From: Prevotellaceae bacterium UBA1746
GTDB taxonomy: Bacteria; Bacteroidota; Bacteroidia; Bacteroidales; Bacteroidaceae
Assembly: GCA_002314875.1 (NCBI GenBank)
Contig: DCHS01000002.1
Coordinates: 1-64,000, forward strand
Direction of reading: 5' to 3'
DNA: 64,000 bases
Shown: positions 26,718 to 35,774 of the stretch, piece by piece
How positions within the stretch are numbered: position 1 is the first letter of the stretch
How the letters are laid out: every line of letters starts with the position of its first letter
Notes under the pieces: model-generated
Databases searched by the model: none
Told to the model about the DNA's origin: nothing
Seen by the model: the letters and a program-made list of their open reading frames with translations, nothing else
Translations under genes and position numbers: made by a program

Positions 26718-28175
26718 ATGCGCGAAAGAAATAAAATCAACCCGCTTTTCCTAACTGATGGTTGGGTGTTGCTGCTCTACGCAGTACTCCTCGCCTTCGG
26801 ATGGATCAGTGTGTGCGGTGCCAGCCACAATATCGGTGACACCGAATTCTTTTCGTGGGGTTCCAGAACAGGAAAACAGTTGGTATGGATTGGCTGCTCC
26901 ATTGGTTTGGGAGGTATTCTTCTGATGATAGAAGACCGTTACTTCGAGATGCTGGCTGATGTCTTTTACTGGCTGATGATGATCGTACTCTTAGTCACAC
27001 CTTTCATTGCCCATGACATCAAAGGTTCCCGATCTTGGATTTCATTAGGCCCTGTCAGCCTGCAACCCGCAGAATTTGCAAAGTGCGCGACATCACTTGC
27101 GATTGCGAAACTCATTAACCAATATGGATTTACGCTCAACAAACGTAAGAATTTCCTTCGCGCTGCCTTCATCGTACTCCTTCCTTTCTGCTTGATTGTC
27201 ATGCAGAAAGAAACGGGTTCCGCTCTTGTCTACATGGCTTTCTTCCTAATGTTTTATCGCGAAGGTATGCCTGGCAGTATTCTTTTCTGCGCGGTTGCTG
27301 CAGTTGCCTATTTTGTTGTCGGTATCGGTTTCAGCCTTGATCCCCTTCCCGGAACGACTGGTGATGTCGGTGAATACTGCGTACTGACCATGATCTGGCT
27401 CTTCGTAACAGGAATGACACGCATCTACATTCCCAAGCAACCTGAACACGCACAACGTCTGTTAATCTCCGGCTTGGCGGTAAATGTCGTTGCCTATCTT
27501 TTCTCCTGGCTGATTATTCCTTTTGATATCGCCTGGGTACTCCTTGCATACGATATCGTAATGATTGCCTATTTGGGATGGATGTGGCTCGGGCATCGCA
27601 TGAAGGAATTCCTCCTGATTTCCGTTTTCGCCTTAGGTAGTACGGCTTTCCTGTATCTTTCTGATTATGCGCTCAACCATGTCATGAAAGACTACCAGCG
27701 TACACGTATCTGCGTGCTTCTCGGTATTGAAGAGGACCGTGATGCCGCCTACAATGTCAACCAGTCAAAAATTGCCATTGGTTCCGGTGGTCTTCAAGGC
27801 AAGGGTTTCATGAACGGAACTCAAACCAAACTTGATTATGTTCCCGAACAGGATACGGACTTCATCTTCTGTACAGTAGGCGAAGAAGAAGGATTCATTG
27901 GCTCCGCTGGAGTGCTCTTGCTCTTCCTGGCACTCATCCTCCGCTTGCTCGTTCTGGCCGAAAAACAGACAACGGTCTTCGGGCGAGTCTTCGGGTACTG
28001 CGTACTTTGCATTCTGCTGTTCCATGTCTTTATCAACATCGGAATGGTAACGGGCCTTGCCCCGGTAATCGGTATTCCGCTACCGTTCTTCTCGTACGGT
28101 GGTTCCTCTCTCTGGGGTTTTACACTACTTCTATTCATCTTCCTCCGCATTGATGCCGGACGCAAACGAAGATAG
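26718..28175 (+). CDS. rodA: Rod shape-determining protein RodA (SEDS glycosyltransferase)
   Basis: This 485-residue polytopic membrane protein of the FtsW/RodA/SpoVE family polymerises lipid II with PBP2. Family motifs include GSRSWISLG and QPAEFAK near residues 100-120, QKETGSALV, and the C-terminal GLAPVIGIPLPFFSYGGSS. It is longer than the roughly 370-420 residues common elsewhere. The extra length is mainly additional membrane segments and loops in the middle (about 215-300), which is common in Bacteroidetes RodA. Confidence 0.96.
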   Translation: MRERNKINPLFLTDGWVLLLYAVLLAFGWISVCGASHNIGDTEFFSWGSRTGKQLVWIGCSIGLGGILLMIEDRYFEMLADVFYWLMMIVLLVTPFIAHDIKGSRSWISLGPVSLQPAEFAKCATSLAIAKLINQYGFTLNKRKNFLRAAFIVLLPFCLIVMQKETGSALVYMAFFLMFYREGMPGSILFCAVAAVAYFVVGIGFSLDPLPGTTGDVGEYCVLTMIWLFVTGMTRIYIPKQPEHAQRLLISGLAVNVVAYLFSWLIIPFDIAWVLLAYDIVMIAYLGWMWLGHRMKEFLLISVFALGSTAFLYLSDYALNHVMKDYQRTRICVLLGIEEDRDAAYNVNQSKIAIGSGGLQGKGFMNGTQTKLDYVPEQDTDFIFCTVGEEEGFIGSAGVLLLFLALILRLLVLAEKQTTVFGRVFGYCVLCILLFHVFINIGMVTGLAPVIGIPLPFFSYGGSSLWGFTLLLFIFLRIDAGRKRR

Positions 28176-28227
28176 CACAGCGACCTCAACTTCAATTGAA
28201 TTTCCTAGAAAAAACTAGCCTCTGACA

Positions 28228-28770
28228 ATGGCAAACACCAATAATAACAATACAAACGCTGATAATACGACCCTCATTCGAGGGGTGTTCTTTGTCGCAG
28301 TACTCGCTCTGACTTCATCAGCCATCTTCTTTTTGAAGAAAGAGTCTGATATTCCTCTTACTCCCCAGGGAATCGCAACCCGCGACTCCTTGAGGAACAT
28401 TGCTCATCCCGATACCACAGAGGAACTGGACGCACTGCCCAAAGAAAATGTTGTGGAATACGAGCAGGCTGAAGACAGCGTAACACAGGATATTCGCATC
28501 CCGACCGATGCAGGCTATGAAGATGGCTATTATGCCGGCATCACGGACGGTGTAACAGGAGACGAGCGTGCTTCCTATGACGAATCCTCACAATTCCCCA
28601 AACCCGCAGACCGCAGAAGTTATGCTGACGCCTATCGCCGTGGCTATGCCCAAGGCTATGCTGACGGCCTCGATGGAAAAGATTTCGGTATAAGCCCGCA
28701 GATTGGCGAAGACAACTGGGAAGAGGAAAGCGAAAGCGAAGAACCTGCCACCAAAGAAGAGAAAAAGTAA
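28228..28770 (+). CDS. Hypothetical single-pass membrane protein with GY-rich repeats
   Basis: This is a 180-residue protein. The Asn-rich N-terminus (MANTNNNNTN) precedes one membrane segment (about 17-36). The rest is acidic and extracytoplasmic in prediction. Two related glycine/tyrosine segments occur: GYEDGYYAGITDGVTGD (about 96-112) and YADAYRRGYAQGYADGLDG (about 132-150). The C-terminus is a Glu run. I do not recognise the family. It follows rodA by 52 bp and may be the last gene of the elongasome operon, suggesting an envelope role. Confidence 0.7.
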   Translation: MANTNNNNTNADNTTLIRGVFFVAVLALTSSAIFFLKKESDIPLTPQGIATRDSLRNIAHPDTTEELDALPKENVVEYEQAEDSVTQDIRIPTDAGYEDGYYAGITDGVTGDERASYDESSQFPKPADRRSYADAYRRGYAQGYADGLDGKDFGISPQIGEDNWEEESESEEPATKEEKK

Positions 28771-28858
28771 ATTCGTCCGCGGACGACAGTACATTCGTCG
28801 TAGGACGACAGAATATTCGCCCGCGGACGAATGTATATTCGCCGTACGACGAATTGAA
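28771..28858. repeat. Four tandem 22-bp intergenic repeats with CCGCGG cores
   Basis: Four consecutive 22-bp units start at 28771, 28793, 28815 and 28837, each opening ATTCG. Units 1 and 3 carry a CCGCGGACGA centre; units 2 and 4 carry GTAGGACGA or GTACGACGA variants. Each unit is partly dyad-symmetric (CGTCCGCGGACG in unit 1). They fill the space between the convergent rodA-side gene and hflX. Function unknown; possible protein-binding or RNA-hairpin array. Confidence 0.85.
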
Positions 28859-28879
28859 AAGACTCGTGCAAGAGCACAA

Positions 28880-28921
28880 AATAATAAATGCCCCCGAAAT
28901 CCTCGGAGGCATTTATTATTA
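28880..28921. terminator. Bidirectional terminator between the rodA operon and hflX
   Basis: AATAATAAATGCC pairs with GGCATTTATTATT, with an inner CCGA/TCGG stem. A/T-rich arms on both sides let it work for both convergent units. Confidence 0.85.
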
Positions 28922-28935
28922 TATTATAGGAGCGA

Positions 28936-30336
28936 TCATTCATCCTGATCCTCTTCCGTATATTCCTGGAAGAGGAAATCATTATACGGATACTTCTGAA
29001 CATGTAATTCACGAATGCGTGTATAAAGCAAGTCGCGGAGTTCATCGATATTCGTCTTCTCACGAGCAGAAATAAAAATAACATCGAGAATACTGCCCGA
29101 GTTAGGATTATTTGCATCGGAAGTACCCGCAGTGCGACCCATCCAAGTCTGCATGAGTTCTTCGAGCGGAGTATTTTCGCGCGTTGCAGGAGACAAATCA
29201 TCGGGATCCTTGGGAGTAAAGGAGTAGGCATCCATCTTGTTGAAGACAAGAATCTGAGGCTTCTCCGCACAACCTAAATCGCACAGTGTACGATTAACCA
29301 CCTGAATCTGTTCCTCGAAATCAGGATGACTGACATCAATCACATGGATCAGCAAGTCTGCCTCACGGGTTTCATCGAGGGTACTCTTGAAAGAATCCAC
29401 GAGATCGGTAGGCAACTTTCTGATAAATCCAACGGTATCGGCAAGAAGGAAGGGCAAGTTCTTTACAATCACCTTACGAACCGTCGTATCAAGGGTTGCA
29501 AAGAGTTTGTTTTCTGCAAAAACATTACTCTTGGAAAGAAGATTGATCAACGTTGATTTACCCACATTGGTATAGCCGACCAATGCAACACGAATCATAC
29601 GGCCACGGTTCTGACGCTGCGTTGTTTTCTGGCGTTCGATGTCTGCCAGGCGTTGCTTGAGGAGTGCCATACGGTTGAGGATAATACGACGGTCCATTTC
29701 CAACTGGGTTTCACCAGGACCACGAAGGCCAACGGAGCCTCCCTTGCCTCCGCCTGCACCACCGGAACCACCACCCTGGCGTTCAAGGTGCGTCCAAAGT
29801 CGCTGCAAACGAGGAAGCATATAGCGATACTGCGCAAGTTCAACCTGCGTCTTTGCATTCGCTGTCTGCGCACGCATGGCAAAGATATCGAGAATCAATG
29901 ATGTACGATCTAGAATCTTTACCTGCAATTCTTTTTCGATATTTCGAAGCTGCTTTGCTGAAAGTTCATCGTCAAAGATAACCATACCGACGGGCTGGGG
30001 AGCCTCTTCCGCCAATCCAAACTGAGGACGGAACTTAGGATCAAGATGTTCAATACCCAGTTCTTCCAACTCCTCCTGATATTCATCAGCGGCCTGCTCG
30101 CAAGCATCAATATAAGCACGTATTTCCTGCAATTTACCCGATCCGATGTAAGTTACAGAAGAAGGCCCGTCGACACGCTGCGTAAAGCGCTTCACCGTAA
30201 CGGCGCCCGCTGTCTCTGCGAGGAATTCCAGTTCATCCAGATATTCCTCCGTTTTTCTTTCGTTCTGCTGACGAGTAATCAAGGCAACGAGAACACAAGT
30301 CTCCGCCTTGACCTCCGTCTTAATGAATTCCTTCAT
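28936..30336 (-). CDS. hflX: GTPase HflX
   Basis: This 466-residue ribosome-associated GTPase splits stalled 70S ribosomes. An N-terminal HflX domain (about 1-190), with a longer linker than usual near residues 70-100, leads to the glycine-rich [13 protein letters not shown] and [11 protein letters not shown] segment. The G domain follows with P-loop GYTNVGKST (Lys260), [10 protein letters not shown] and NKMD. An acidic C-terminal tail closes it. It is a single gene transcribed opposite to its neighbours. Confidence 0.95.
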   Translation of the reverse strand: MKEFIKTEVKAETCVLVALITRQQNERKTEEYLDELEFLAETAGAVTVKRFTQRVDGPSSVTYIGSGKLQEIRAYIDACEQAADEYQEELEELGIEHLDPKFRPQFGLAEEAPQPVGMVIFDDELSAKQLRNIEKELQVKILDRTSLILDIFAMRAQTANAKTQVELAQYRYMLPRLQRLWTHLERQGGGSGGAGGGKGGSVGLRGPGETQLEMDRRIILNRMALLKQRLADIERQKTTQRQNRGRMIRVALVGYTNVGKSTLINLLSKSNVFAENKLFATLDTTVRKVIVKNLPFLLADTVGFIRKLPTDLVDSFKSTLDETREADLLIHVIDVSHPDFEEQIQVVNRTLCDLGCAEKPQILVFNKMDAYSFTPKDPDDLSPATRENTPLEELMQTWMGRTAGTSDANNPNSGSILDVIFISAREKTNIDELRDLLYTRIRELHVQKYPYNDFLFQEYTEEDQDE

Positions 30337-30426
30337 AAAAAAAACTTATTATTCAATGGTGGCTTCCAATTCCTTTTTTAAAGCCCCATAGACATGCGCA
30401 AAGCGCATAAATGTCACATTTCGAGG

Positions 30427-30434
30427 CAAAATTA
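30427..30434 (-). promoter_or_regulatory. Possible hflX promoter (-7 element)
   Basis: Read on the minus strand the bases are TAATTTTG, matching TAnnTTTG, about 90 nt before the hflX start. No -33 element is seen at normal spacing. Confidence 0.4.
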
Positions 30435-30488
30435 ACGAATTTATTTTAATTTAAGGGTAATTTAGGGCATCAAATCGTAAAAAATTAG

Positions 30489-30496
30489 TAAGTTTG
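30489..30496 (+). promoter_or_regulatory. ansA promoter very close to the start codon
   Basis: TAAGTTTG matches the -7 consensus and ends only seven bases before the ansA ATG. The transcript would be leaderless or nearly so. This promoter probably drives ansA through lpxB. Confidence 0.55.
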
Positions 30497-30503
30497 CGCC
30501 CAA

Positions 30504-31601
30504 ATGAAAACTACATCTTCTCCTTCTATCCTCATTATCTATACCGGTGGTACCATCGGTATGGTTGAAAATCACGAAACGCATGCCCTCGAAGCCTTCG
30601 ATTGGCATCACCTCCAAAAAAGTGTTCCTGAACTCGATCAATTCCAGTTCAGGATTGATGCTATCACGCTCGGGAACCCCATCGACTCCGCCGATATGGA
30701 GCCGAAAGACTGGAAACGAATGGCTAAAGCCATCGAGGACAATTACGAGCAATATGACGGCTTTGTCATGCTGCACGGAACAGACACCATGGCTTTCACG
30801 GCGTCGGCATTGAGTTTCATGTTGGAAAATCTACAAAAGCCGGTTATCATCACGGGTAGCCAGCTTCCCATCGGTCAGTTGCGAACGGACGGCAAGGAAA
30901 ACCTGCTGACCAGCGTCGAGATCGCTGCTGCACGGACTGAAGACGGCAAGCCTATGGTTCCAGAAGTCTGCATTTTCTTTGAAAATGAATTGATGCGCGG
31001 AAACCGCACGATGAAACTTAATTCCGAAGGCTTCAACGCTTTCCGTTCCTACAATTTTGATCCTTTGGCCAAAGCCGGTATCCACATTGAATACGCAAGG
31101 CACAACATTCTCTATCCAGAAAAACGGGCTGAGCATAAATTATTCCCTGCCATCAACAATATCTCAGGCGCCAATACAAAAGACGGATTGTTCGTACACT
31201 ACAATATGGATAACCACATTGCCATCCTCACCCTTTTCCCTGGCATCACGGAAGAAGTGGTGGAAGGTTTCTGCAATGTTCCCGGACTTCGCGGACTCAT
31301 CCTGCAAACTTTTGGTAGTGGAAATGCGCCGCAGAAACCTTGGTTTGTTGAGAAACTGAAAAAAATCATCTCTCACGGCATCGTTGTTGTCAACACCACC
31401 CAATGCCCTCGTGGTTCTGTGGAGATGGGACGTTACGAAACCTCCCTGCAACTGCTTGAAGCGGGCGTTCTCAACGGCTACGATTCAACGCTTGAATGTG
31501 TCGTTGCAAAAATGATGTTCCTTTTAGGACACAACTGCACTCCTGAGCAGATCAATCTGCTGATGAACACCTCTATTGCCGGAGAAATCACGCTGAAATA
31601 A
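30504..31601 (+). CDS. ansA: Type I (cytosolic) L-asparaginase
   Basis: This 365-residue enzyme hydrolyses asparagine to aspartate and ammonia. The first nucleophile motif is YTGGTIG (13-19, Thr17) and the second is HGTDT (91-95). No signal peptide is present, consistent with the cytosolic type I enzyme. The start at 30504 puts the first motif where it belongs, though the promoter is unusually near. The binding-protein gene starts 12 bp downstream. Confidence 0.93.
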   Translation: MKTTSSPSILIIYTGGTIGMVENHETHALEAFDWHHLQKSVPELDQFQFRIDAITLGNPIDSADMEPKDWKRMAKAIEDNYEQYDGFVMLHGTDTMAFTASALSFMLENLQKPVIITGSQLPIGQLRTDGKENLLTSVEIAAARTEDGKPMVPEVCIFFENELMRGNRTMKLNSEGFNAFRSYNFDPLAKAGIHIEYARHNILYPEKRAEHKLFPAINNISGANTKDGLFVHYNMDNHIAILTLFPGITEEVVEGFCNVPGLRGLILQTFGSGNAPQKPWFVEKLKKIISHGIVVVNTTQCPRGSVEMGRYETSLQLLEAGVLNGYDSTLECVVAKMMFLLGHNCTPEQINLLMNTSIAGEITLK

Positions 31602-31613
31602 TCTCTCCTCTGA

Positions 31614-32699
31614 ATGAAGAAAATCTTCTTTTTTATCCTTACCTGCATTTGCTGCGCTTGCTCGAGCTCAACACTCAGCGAGGGCGGCGACTTGCAATAT
31701 GCACAATGGTTGAAATTAGAAGAAGGAGATAAATACACCCTTGCGACTGTGCTGAATCCTTGGAAAGAAGGAGAGATTCTGCATCGTTATGCCTTGGTGG
31801 AAGAGGGAGGCTCTGCACCGGACAGCCTACAGGCAACGGAAATACATATTCCTTTGCAACAAGCTGTTACCGCTACAAGCGTTCATTCCTTTTTGGTTTA
31901 CAGGCTCAAGGCCGTTCATCAGTTAGCAGGAGTCATGGACAAGCGTTTTATCGTTAGCAAGAAATTGCTGGAAGCGATCGATTCGTTGGCAGACTTTGGC
32001 AACAGCCAGAATCCCGATATCGAAGCCATTGCCACCCATCATTGCGACGCCGTCTTTGTTTCTCCTTTTGAAAACGCTAATTATGGCAAACTGGAGAACC
32101 TCCACATCCCACTTATTGAATGTGCGGATTATATGGAAACTTCACCGTTAGGACGAGCGGAATGGATGCGCTTCTACGGCCGTCTTTTTGGAAAAGGAGA
32201 AGAAGCAGATAGCATCTTCCATTATGAAGAAATGCAGTACAACGAAATATGTAAAGAGTGCGCAAAATCAACAGCAAAGCCCATGTTGATGATGGATGTA
32301 CAGCAAGGATCTGCATGGTATGTTCCAGGAGGAAAAAGCTATCTCGCACAACTTTTCAAAGATGCTAATGTACAGTATTTCTTCGCCGACGATACGTCTT
32401 ATGGTAGTGTTCCTCTTTCTTTCGAACAAGTCTATGCTCAGGCCGCCCAGGCTGACATCTGGCTGATGAGAACGTCAACGAACATGACCTACAAAACTCT
32501 GGAAACAGATAACCCGCGTTATACAGCTTTCCGTCCTTTCAAAGAAAAGAACATCTGGTATTGTAACACCCTCACCACTCCTTATTACGATGTCACCCCG
32601 TTCGCTCCCTCAGTATTACTTCGCGAACTTTTCTTCATCGCACATCCTGATTCCACGTTAAAATACAAGTCCCAATATTTCGTTCCCGTTCTGCCTTGA
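31614..32699 (+). CDS. ABC transporter substrate-binding lipoprotein (BtuF/FecB-like)
   Basis: This is a 361-residue lipoprotein with signal peptide and lipobox-like CCACS (Cys16 or so). The type III periplasmic-binding fold joins two lobes by a long helix (around 190-215). The likely substrates for the class are cobalamin, haem or iron-siderophores; the sequence does not decide. The stop codon overlaps the TTG start of the permease gene, so the two are coupled. No ATPase gene accompanies them. Confidence 0.85.
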   Translation: MKKIFFFILTCICCACSSSTLSEGGDLQYAQWLKLEEGDKYTLATVLNPWKEGEILHRYALVEEGGSAPDSLQATEIHIPLQQAVTATSVHSFLVYRLKAVHQLAGVMDKRFIVSKKLLEAIDSLADFGNSQNPDIEAIATHHCDAVFVSPFENANYGKLENLHIPLIECADYMETSPLGRAEWMRFYGRLFGKGEEADSIFHYEEMQYNEICKECAKSTAKPMLMMDVQQGSAWYVPGGKSYLAQLFKDANVQYFFADDTSYGSVPLSFEQVYAQAAQADIWLMRTSTNMTYKTLETDNPRYTAFRPFKEKNIWYCNTLTTPYYDVTPFAPSVLLRELFFIAHPDSTLKYKSQYFVPVLP

Positions 32700-33700
32700 A
32701 ACATATCATCCTGCTTCTACTCACCCTAATACTTTGTGCCGCCAACCTCTTTATTGGCAGCCAGGCTTTGTCTATCCGTGAGGTTATAGATGTTCTCTTG
32801 GGTGGAGGCTCCGAAGTAGCACGATTCATTATTCTTGACAGCCGTCTCCCGGCATTACTGACCGCTTTACTTGCTGGCGCTGCTCTCTCCGTAAGCGGCT
32901 TGATTATGCAGACGCTGTTCCGTAACCCTTTGGCGGATCCCTCATTGCTCGGTGTGAGTTCGGGAGCAGGATTTGGGGCTGCCGTTGCTATGCTGATAGG
33001 AGGAATTCCTGGATCTTGGATGGCCAGCACGTATCAGATTTCAGGCTTTATGCTGACGGCTTCGATGTCCTTTATCGGTGCTATTTCCGTCATTGCGGTT
33101 CTGCTTGCTGTTTCCTCTTGGATAAAGGATACAACAGGTCTGCTCATTGTGGGTGTTATGCTTTCATTCCTCGTTTCCAGCGCAACCTCACTTCTGATTT
33201 CGTTTGCTTCCGAATCAGCAGTCTGGAACTATATGTCTTGGGGCTTAGGAAGTTTTGAGGGAACAACAGGACTGCGTTTGCTTTGCTACGGCATTGCCAT
33301 CGCTGGTGTTCTTCTTTTGTCTCCATTCCTATTGAAACCCTTGGATGCCTTTCTTTTAGGAAATAACTATGCCCAGAGCCTCGGCATCCTCGTTCAACGT
33401 TGGCGAACGATACTTCTGCTTTTCGTCGGATGGCTTACCGCATTGACCACATCCGTATGCGGTCCCATTGCCTTCATCGGTCTTGCGGTTCCCCATGGAG
33501 CACGAATGATTATGAAGACGGCGAATCACCGCCAACTCGTACCATCCACAATTCTATTAGGTTGCGTCACCACACTGGCCTGCTTATTGCTCACGCACCT
33601 TCCGGCAGTCCTCGGCATTACCCATGCCCTCCTGCCTATCAGCGCCCTGACGCCTTTGATCGGTGCCCCCATAGTCATCTATATCCTCATCAAAAAGTAG
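32696..33700 (+). CDS. FecCD/BtuC family ABC transporter permease
   Basis: This 334-residue polytopic permease has about nine or ten membrane helices. Family motifs are RLPALLTALLAGAALSVSGLIMQTLFRNPLADPSLLGVSSGAGFGAA in shortened form: RLPALL near 50, GLIMQTLFRNPLADP near 80 and GPIAFIGLAVPHGAR near 265. The start codon is TTG at 32696 within a TTGA overlap with the preceding stop. The cognate ATPase (BtuD/FecE type) is not next to it. Confidence 0.92.
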   Translation: MKHIILLLLTLILCAANLFIGSQALSIREVIDVLLGGGSEVARFIILDSRLPALLTALLAGAALSVSGLIMQTLFRNPLADPSLLGVSSGAGFGAAVAMLIGGIPGSWMASTYQISGFMLTASMSFIGAISVIAVLLAVSSWIKDTTGLLIVGVMLSFLVSSATSLLISFASESAVWNYMSWGLGSFEGTTGLRLLCYGIAIAGVLLLSPFLLKPLDAFLLGNNYAQSLGILVQRWRTILLLFVGWLTALTTSVCGPIAFIGLAVPHGARMIMKTANHRQLVPSTILLGCVTTLACLLLTHLPAVLGITHALLPISALTPLIGAPIVIYILIKK

Positions 33701-33755
33701 TGCAGGCTTTCATCAACTAATCATCATTTTGGCACATGTGGCCACTTTATACTAT

Positions 33756-34514
33756 ATGCGTCCCTATATCCTCATTTCCAACGACGATGGCTATCAAGCT
33801 GGTGGCATTAATCATCTCATTGAAGTTCTCCGTCCTATCGCAGATCTCCTTGTGGTTGCTCCAGACGGTGCCCGTTCTGGGTATTCCTGCTCCATTACAA
33901 CGCAAGTTCCGATGAAACTCAATCTTCTCCGCGAAGAAGAAGGCTTCACGCTCTATGCTTGCACTGGAAGCCCCGTGGACTGTATCAAAATGGCATTCAA
34001 TATCCTCCTCCCCCGTATCGGCAGAACTCCCGATCTGGTTATTGGTGGCATTAACCATGGTGATAACTCCTCTGTAAACACCTATTACAGCGGTACGATG
34101 GGCATCGTTACCGAAGGTACTTTCCAACGTGTTCCTTCCATCGGTTTCAGTCTTTGTGATATGGCAAAAGACGCTGATTTCTCCGCTTGCGACGAATACA
34201 TCGTGAAGATTGTCCAAAAAGTTATCGCAGAAGGACTTCCTCCATACACCTGCCTCAATGTGAATTTCCCGAAAGGCGAAATCAAAGGTATACGCGTCTG
34301 CCGTATGGCAAAGAGTACCTGGATAAAAGAAGTTGCAGCATGCGAGCATCCAACCTATGGATTTCCTTATTACTGGTTGACGGGTGAAGTGAAAGAATAC
34401 GAACCCGAAGCTACTGACACAGACCGTTGGGCGCTCTACCATGGCTATGCAGCCATCACCCCCCAAACGCTCGATAGTACGAGTTATTCTCTTTTGGAAA
34501 CCTTCAAACTTTGA
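33756..34514 (+). CDS. surE: 5'/3'-nucleotidase SurE
   Basis: This 252-residue metal-dependent nucleotidase dephosphorylates nucleoside monophosphates and is linked to stationary-phase survival. The start at ATG 33756 (MRPYILISNDDG) gives the standard N-terminus; the longer frame from a TTG at 33729 is less likely. Metal ligands Asp10 and Asp11 sit in SNDDG, with GTPVDC-like GSPVDCIK and GINHGDN further on. Its TGA overlaps the TTG start of lpxB. Confidence 0.95.
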   Translation: MRPYILISNDDGYQAGGINHLIEVLRPIADLLVVAPDGARSGYSCSITTQVPMKLNLLREEEGFTLYACTGSPVDCIKMAFNILLPRIGRTPDLVIGGINHGDNSSVNTYYSGTMGIVTEGTFQRVPSIGFSLCDMAKDADFSACDEYIVKIVQKVIAEGLPPYTCLNVNFPKGEIKGIRVCRMAKSTWIKEVAACEHPTYGFPYYWLTGEVKEYEPEATDTDRWALYHGYAAITPQTLDSTSYSLLETFKL

Positions 34515-35689
34515 AATACTTTCTTATTGCCGGTGAAGCATCCGGCGACCTTCATGCTTCTCACCTCATCTCGGCGCTGAAAGAGCGTGATTCCGAGGCA
34601 CAATTTCGTTTCTACGGCGGTGACCTTATGGCAGCAGCTGCGGGAACGAGTGGTGAGTTGTTGCGTCATTACAATACCTTGGCCTATATGGGATTCATTC
34701 AAGTGGCGCTCCACGCCCGCACCATTCTCAAAGGCCTGAAAGACTGCAAACAAGCCATCCAAGACTGGACTCCCGACTGCATTATCCTCATCGATTATCC
34801 CGGCTTCAACCTGAAGATTGCCAAATACGTTCACGAGGCCGGAATCTGCCCCGTTTACTACTATATCTCTCCCAAAATCTGGGCTTGGAAAGAATATCGC
34901 ATCAAAGATATCCGAGCAAACGTTGACCGTCTTTTCTCTATTCTTCCTTTTGAGGTAGAATTCTTTGAGCAAAAGCACAACTACCCCATCAGTTATGTTG
35001 GCAACCCGACGTACGATGAGATCGCACAACATCTTGAACACAAAAACCTCGATATCAGCAATATTTCTTCCTATGGACAGGCATCTGATTTGAGAAAGAA
35101 TTGTATGGCTCTCCTTCCCGGCTCTCGCAAGCAGGAAATCAGCAGCAATCTCCCCGTTATGCTGAAAGCGCTGCAAATCCCACTTGGAATTGAAGAGAAA
35201 CCAGAAGTTCAGATCTGCCTGGCACCGAATATCGAACGCTCGTTCTACGACGAGATCTTAAAAAATGTAGGAAATATACCCTATGAACTGAAGTTTTGGG
35301 AAGGTTCGGCTTTTGATCTTCTTCTCCGTGCTCGTGTAGCCTTTGTCACCAGTGGAACAGCAACACTTGAGACGGCAATTCTCGATGTGCCTCAGGTGGT
35401 TTGCTATCACATGGTCGGTGGAAGGTTTGTTAACTTTGCACGTCCCTATTTCCTCAGTTGCCCGTTTATCTCATTGGTAAATCTCATTGTTGGTCGCGAG
35501 ATTGTTCCCGAACTTATTGCCGCCGAGATGCAACCCAAGGTTCTCCACCAGCACCTCCAGGAATTATGGCAGGGTCCTGCTCGCGAAAAGCAACTTTCTG
35601 GCTACATCGAGATGCGCAATCGCCTGCAATCAACAGGTGCTCCTGTCAAAGCCGCCACAGAAATCGTCGATTTATTGAAAAAGGCCTAA
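34511..35689 (+). CDS. lpxB: Lipid-A-disaccharide synthase
   Basis: This 392-residue GT-B glycosyltransferase joins UDP-2,3-diacylglucosamine and lipid X in lipid A synthesis. Family motifs are IAGEASGDLHASHL at the N-terminus, PKIWAWKEYR near 120 and LLPGSRKQEI near 205. The start is TTG at 34511, which overlaps the surE stop as TTGA. The next in-frame ATG would cut into the GEASGD core region, so TTG is accepted. Confidence 0.95.
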   Translation: MKYFLIAGEASGDLHASHLISALKERDSEAQFRFYGGDLMAAAAGTSGELLRHYNTLAYMGFIQVALHARTILKGLKDCKQAIQDWTPDCIILIDYPGFNLKIAKYVHEAGICPVYYYISPKIWAWKEYRIKDIRANVDRLFSILPFEVEFFEQKHNYPISYVGNPTYDEIAQHLEHKNLDISNISSYGQASDLRKNCMALLPGSRKQEISSNLPVMLKALQIPLGIEEKPEVQICLAPNIERSFYDEILKNVGNIPYELKFWEGSAFDLLLRARVAFVTSGTATLETAILDVPQVVCYHMVGGRFVNFARPYFLSCPFISLVNLIVGREIVPELIAAEMQPKVLHQHLQELWQGPAREKQLSGYIEMRNRLQSTGAPVKAATEIVDLLKKA

Positions 35690-35693
35690 ACCT

Positions 35694-35725
35694 TTTGGTC
35701 GTTTCAGCCATTTAACGTACCTTTG
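35694..35725 (+). promoter_or_regulatory. pyrE promoter
   Basis: TTTG at 35694-35697, a 20-nt spacer and TACCTTTG at 35718-35725 match the consensus fully, 50 nt before pyrE. Confidence 0.85.
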
Positions 35726-35774
35726 CAACCGAAATAAACTCATAAACCGCGCATTGCGCATAAACATAAACAAT

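Noticed and set aside
28771..28858. Tandem repeats considered as a CRISPR array
   Set aside because: Units are contiguous with no spacers, only 22 bp and mutually diverged, and no cas genes are nearby.
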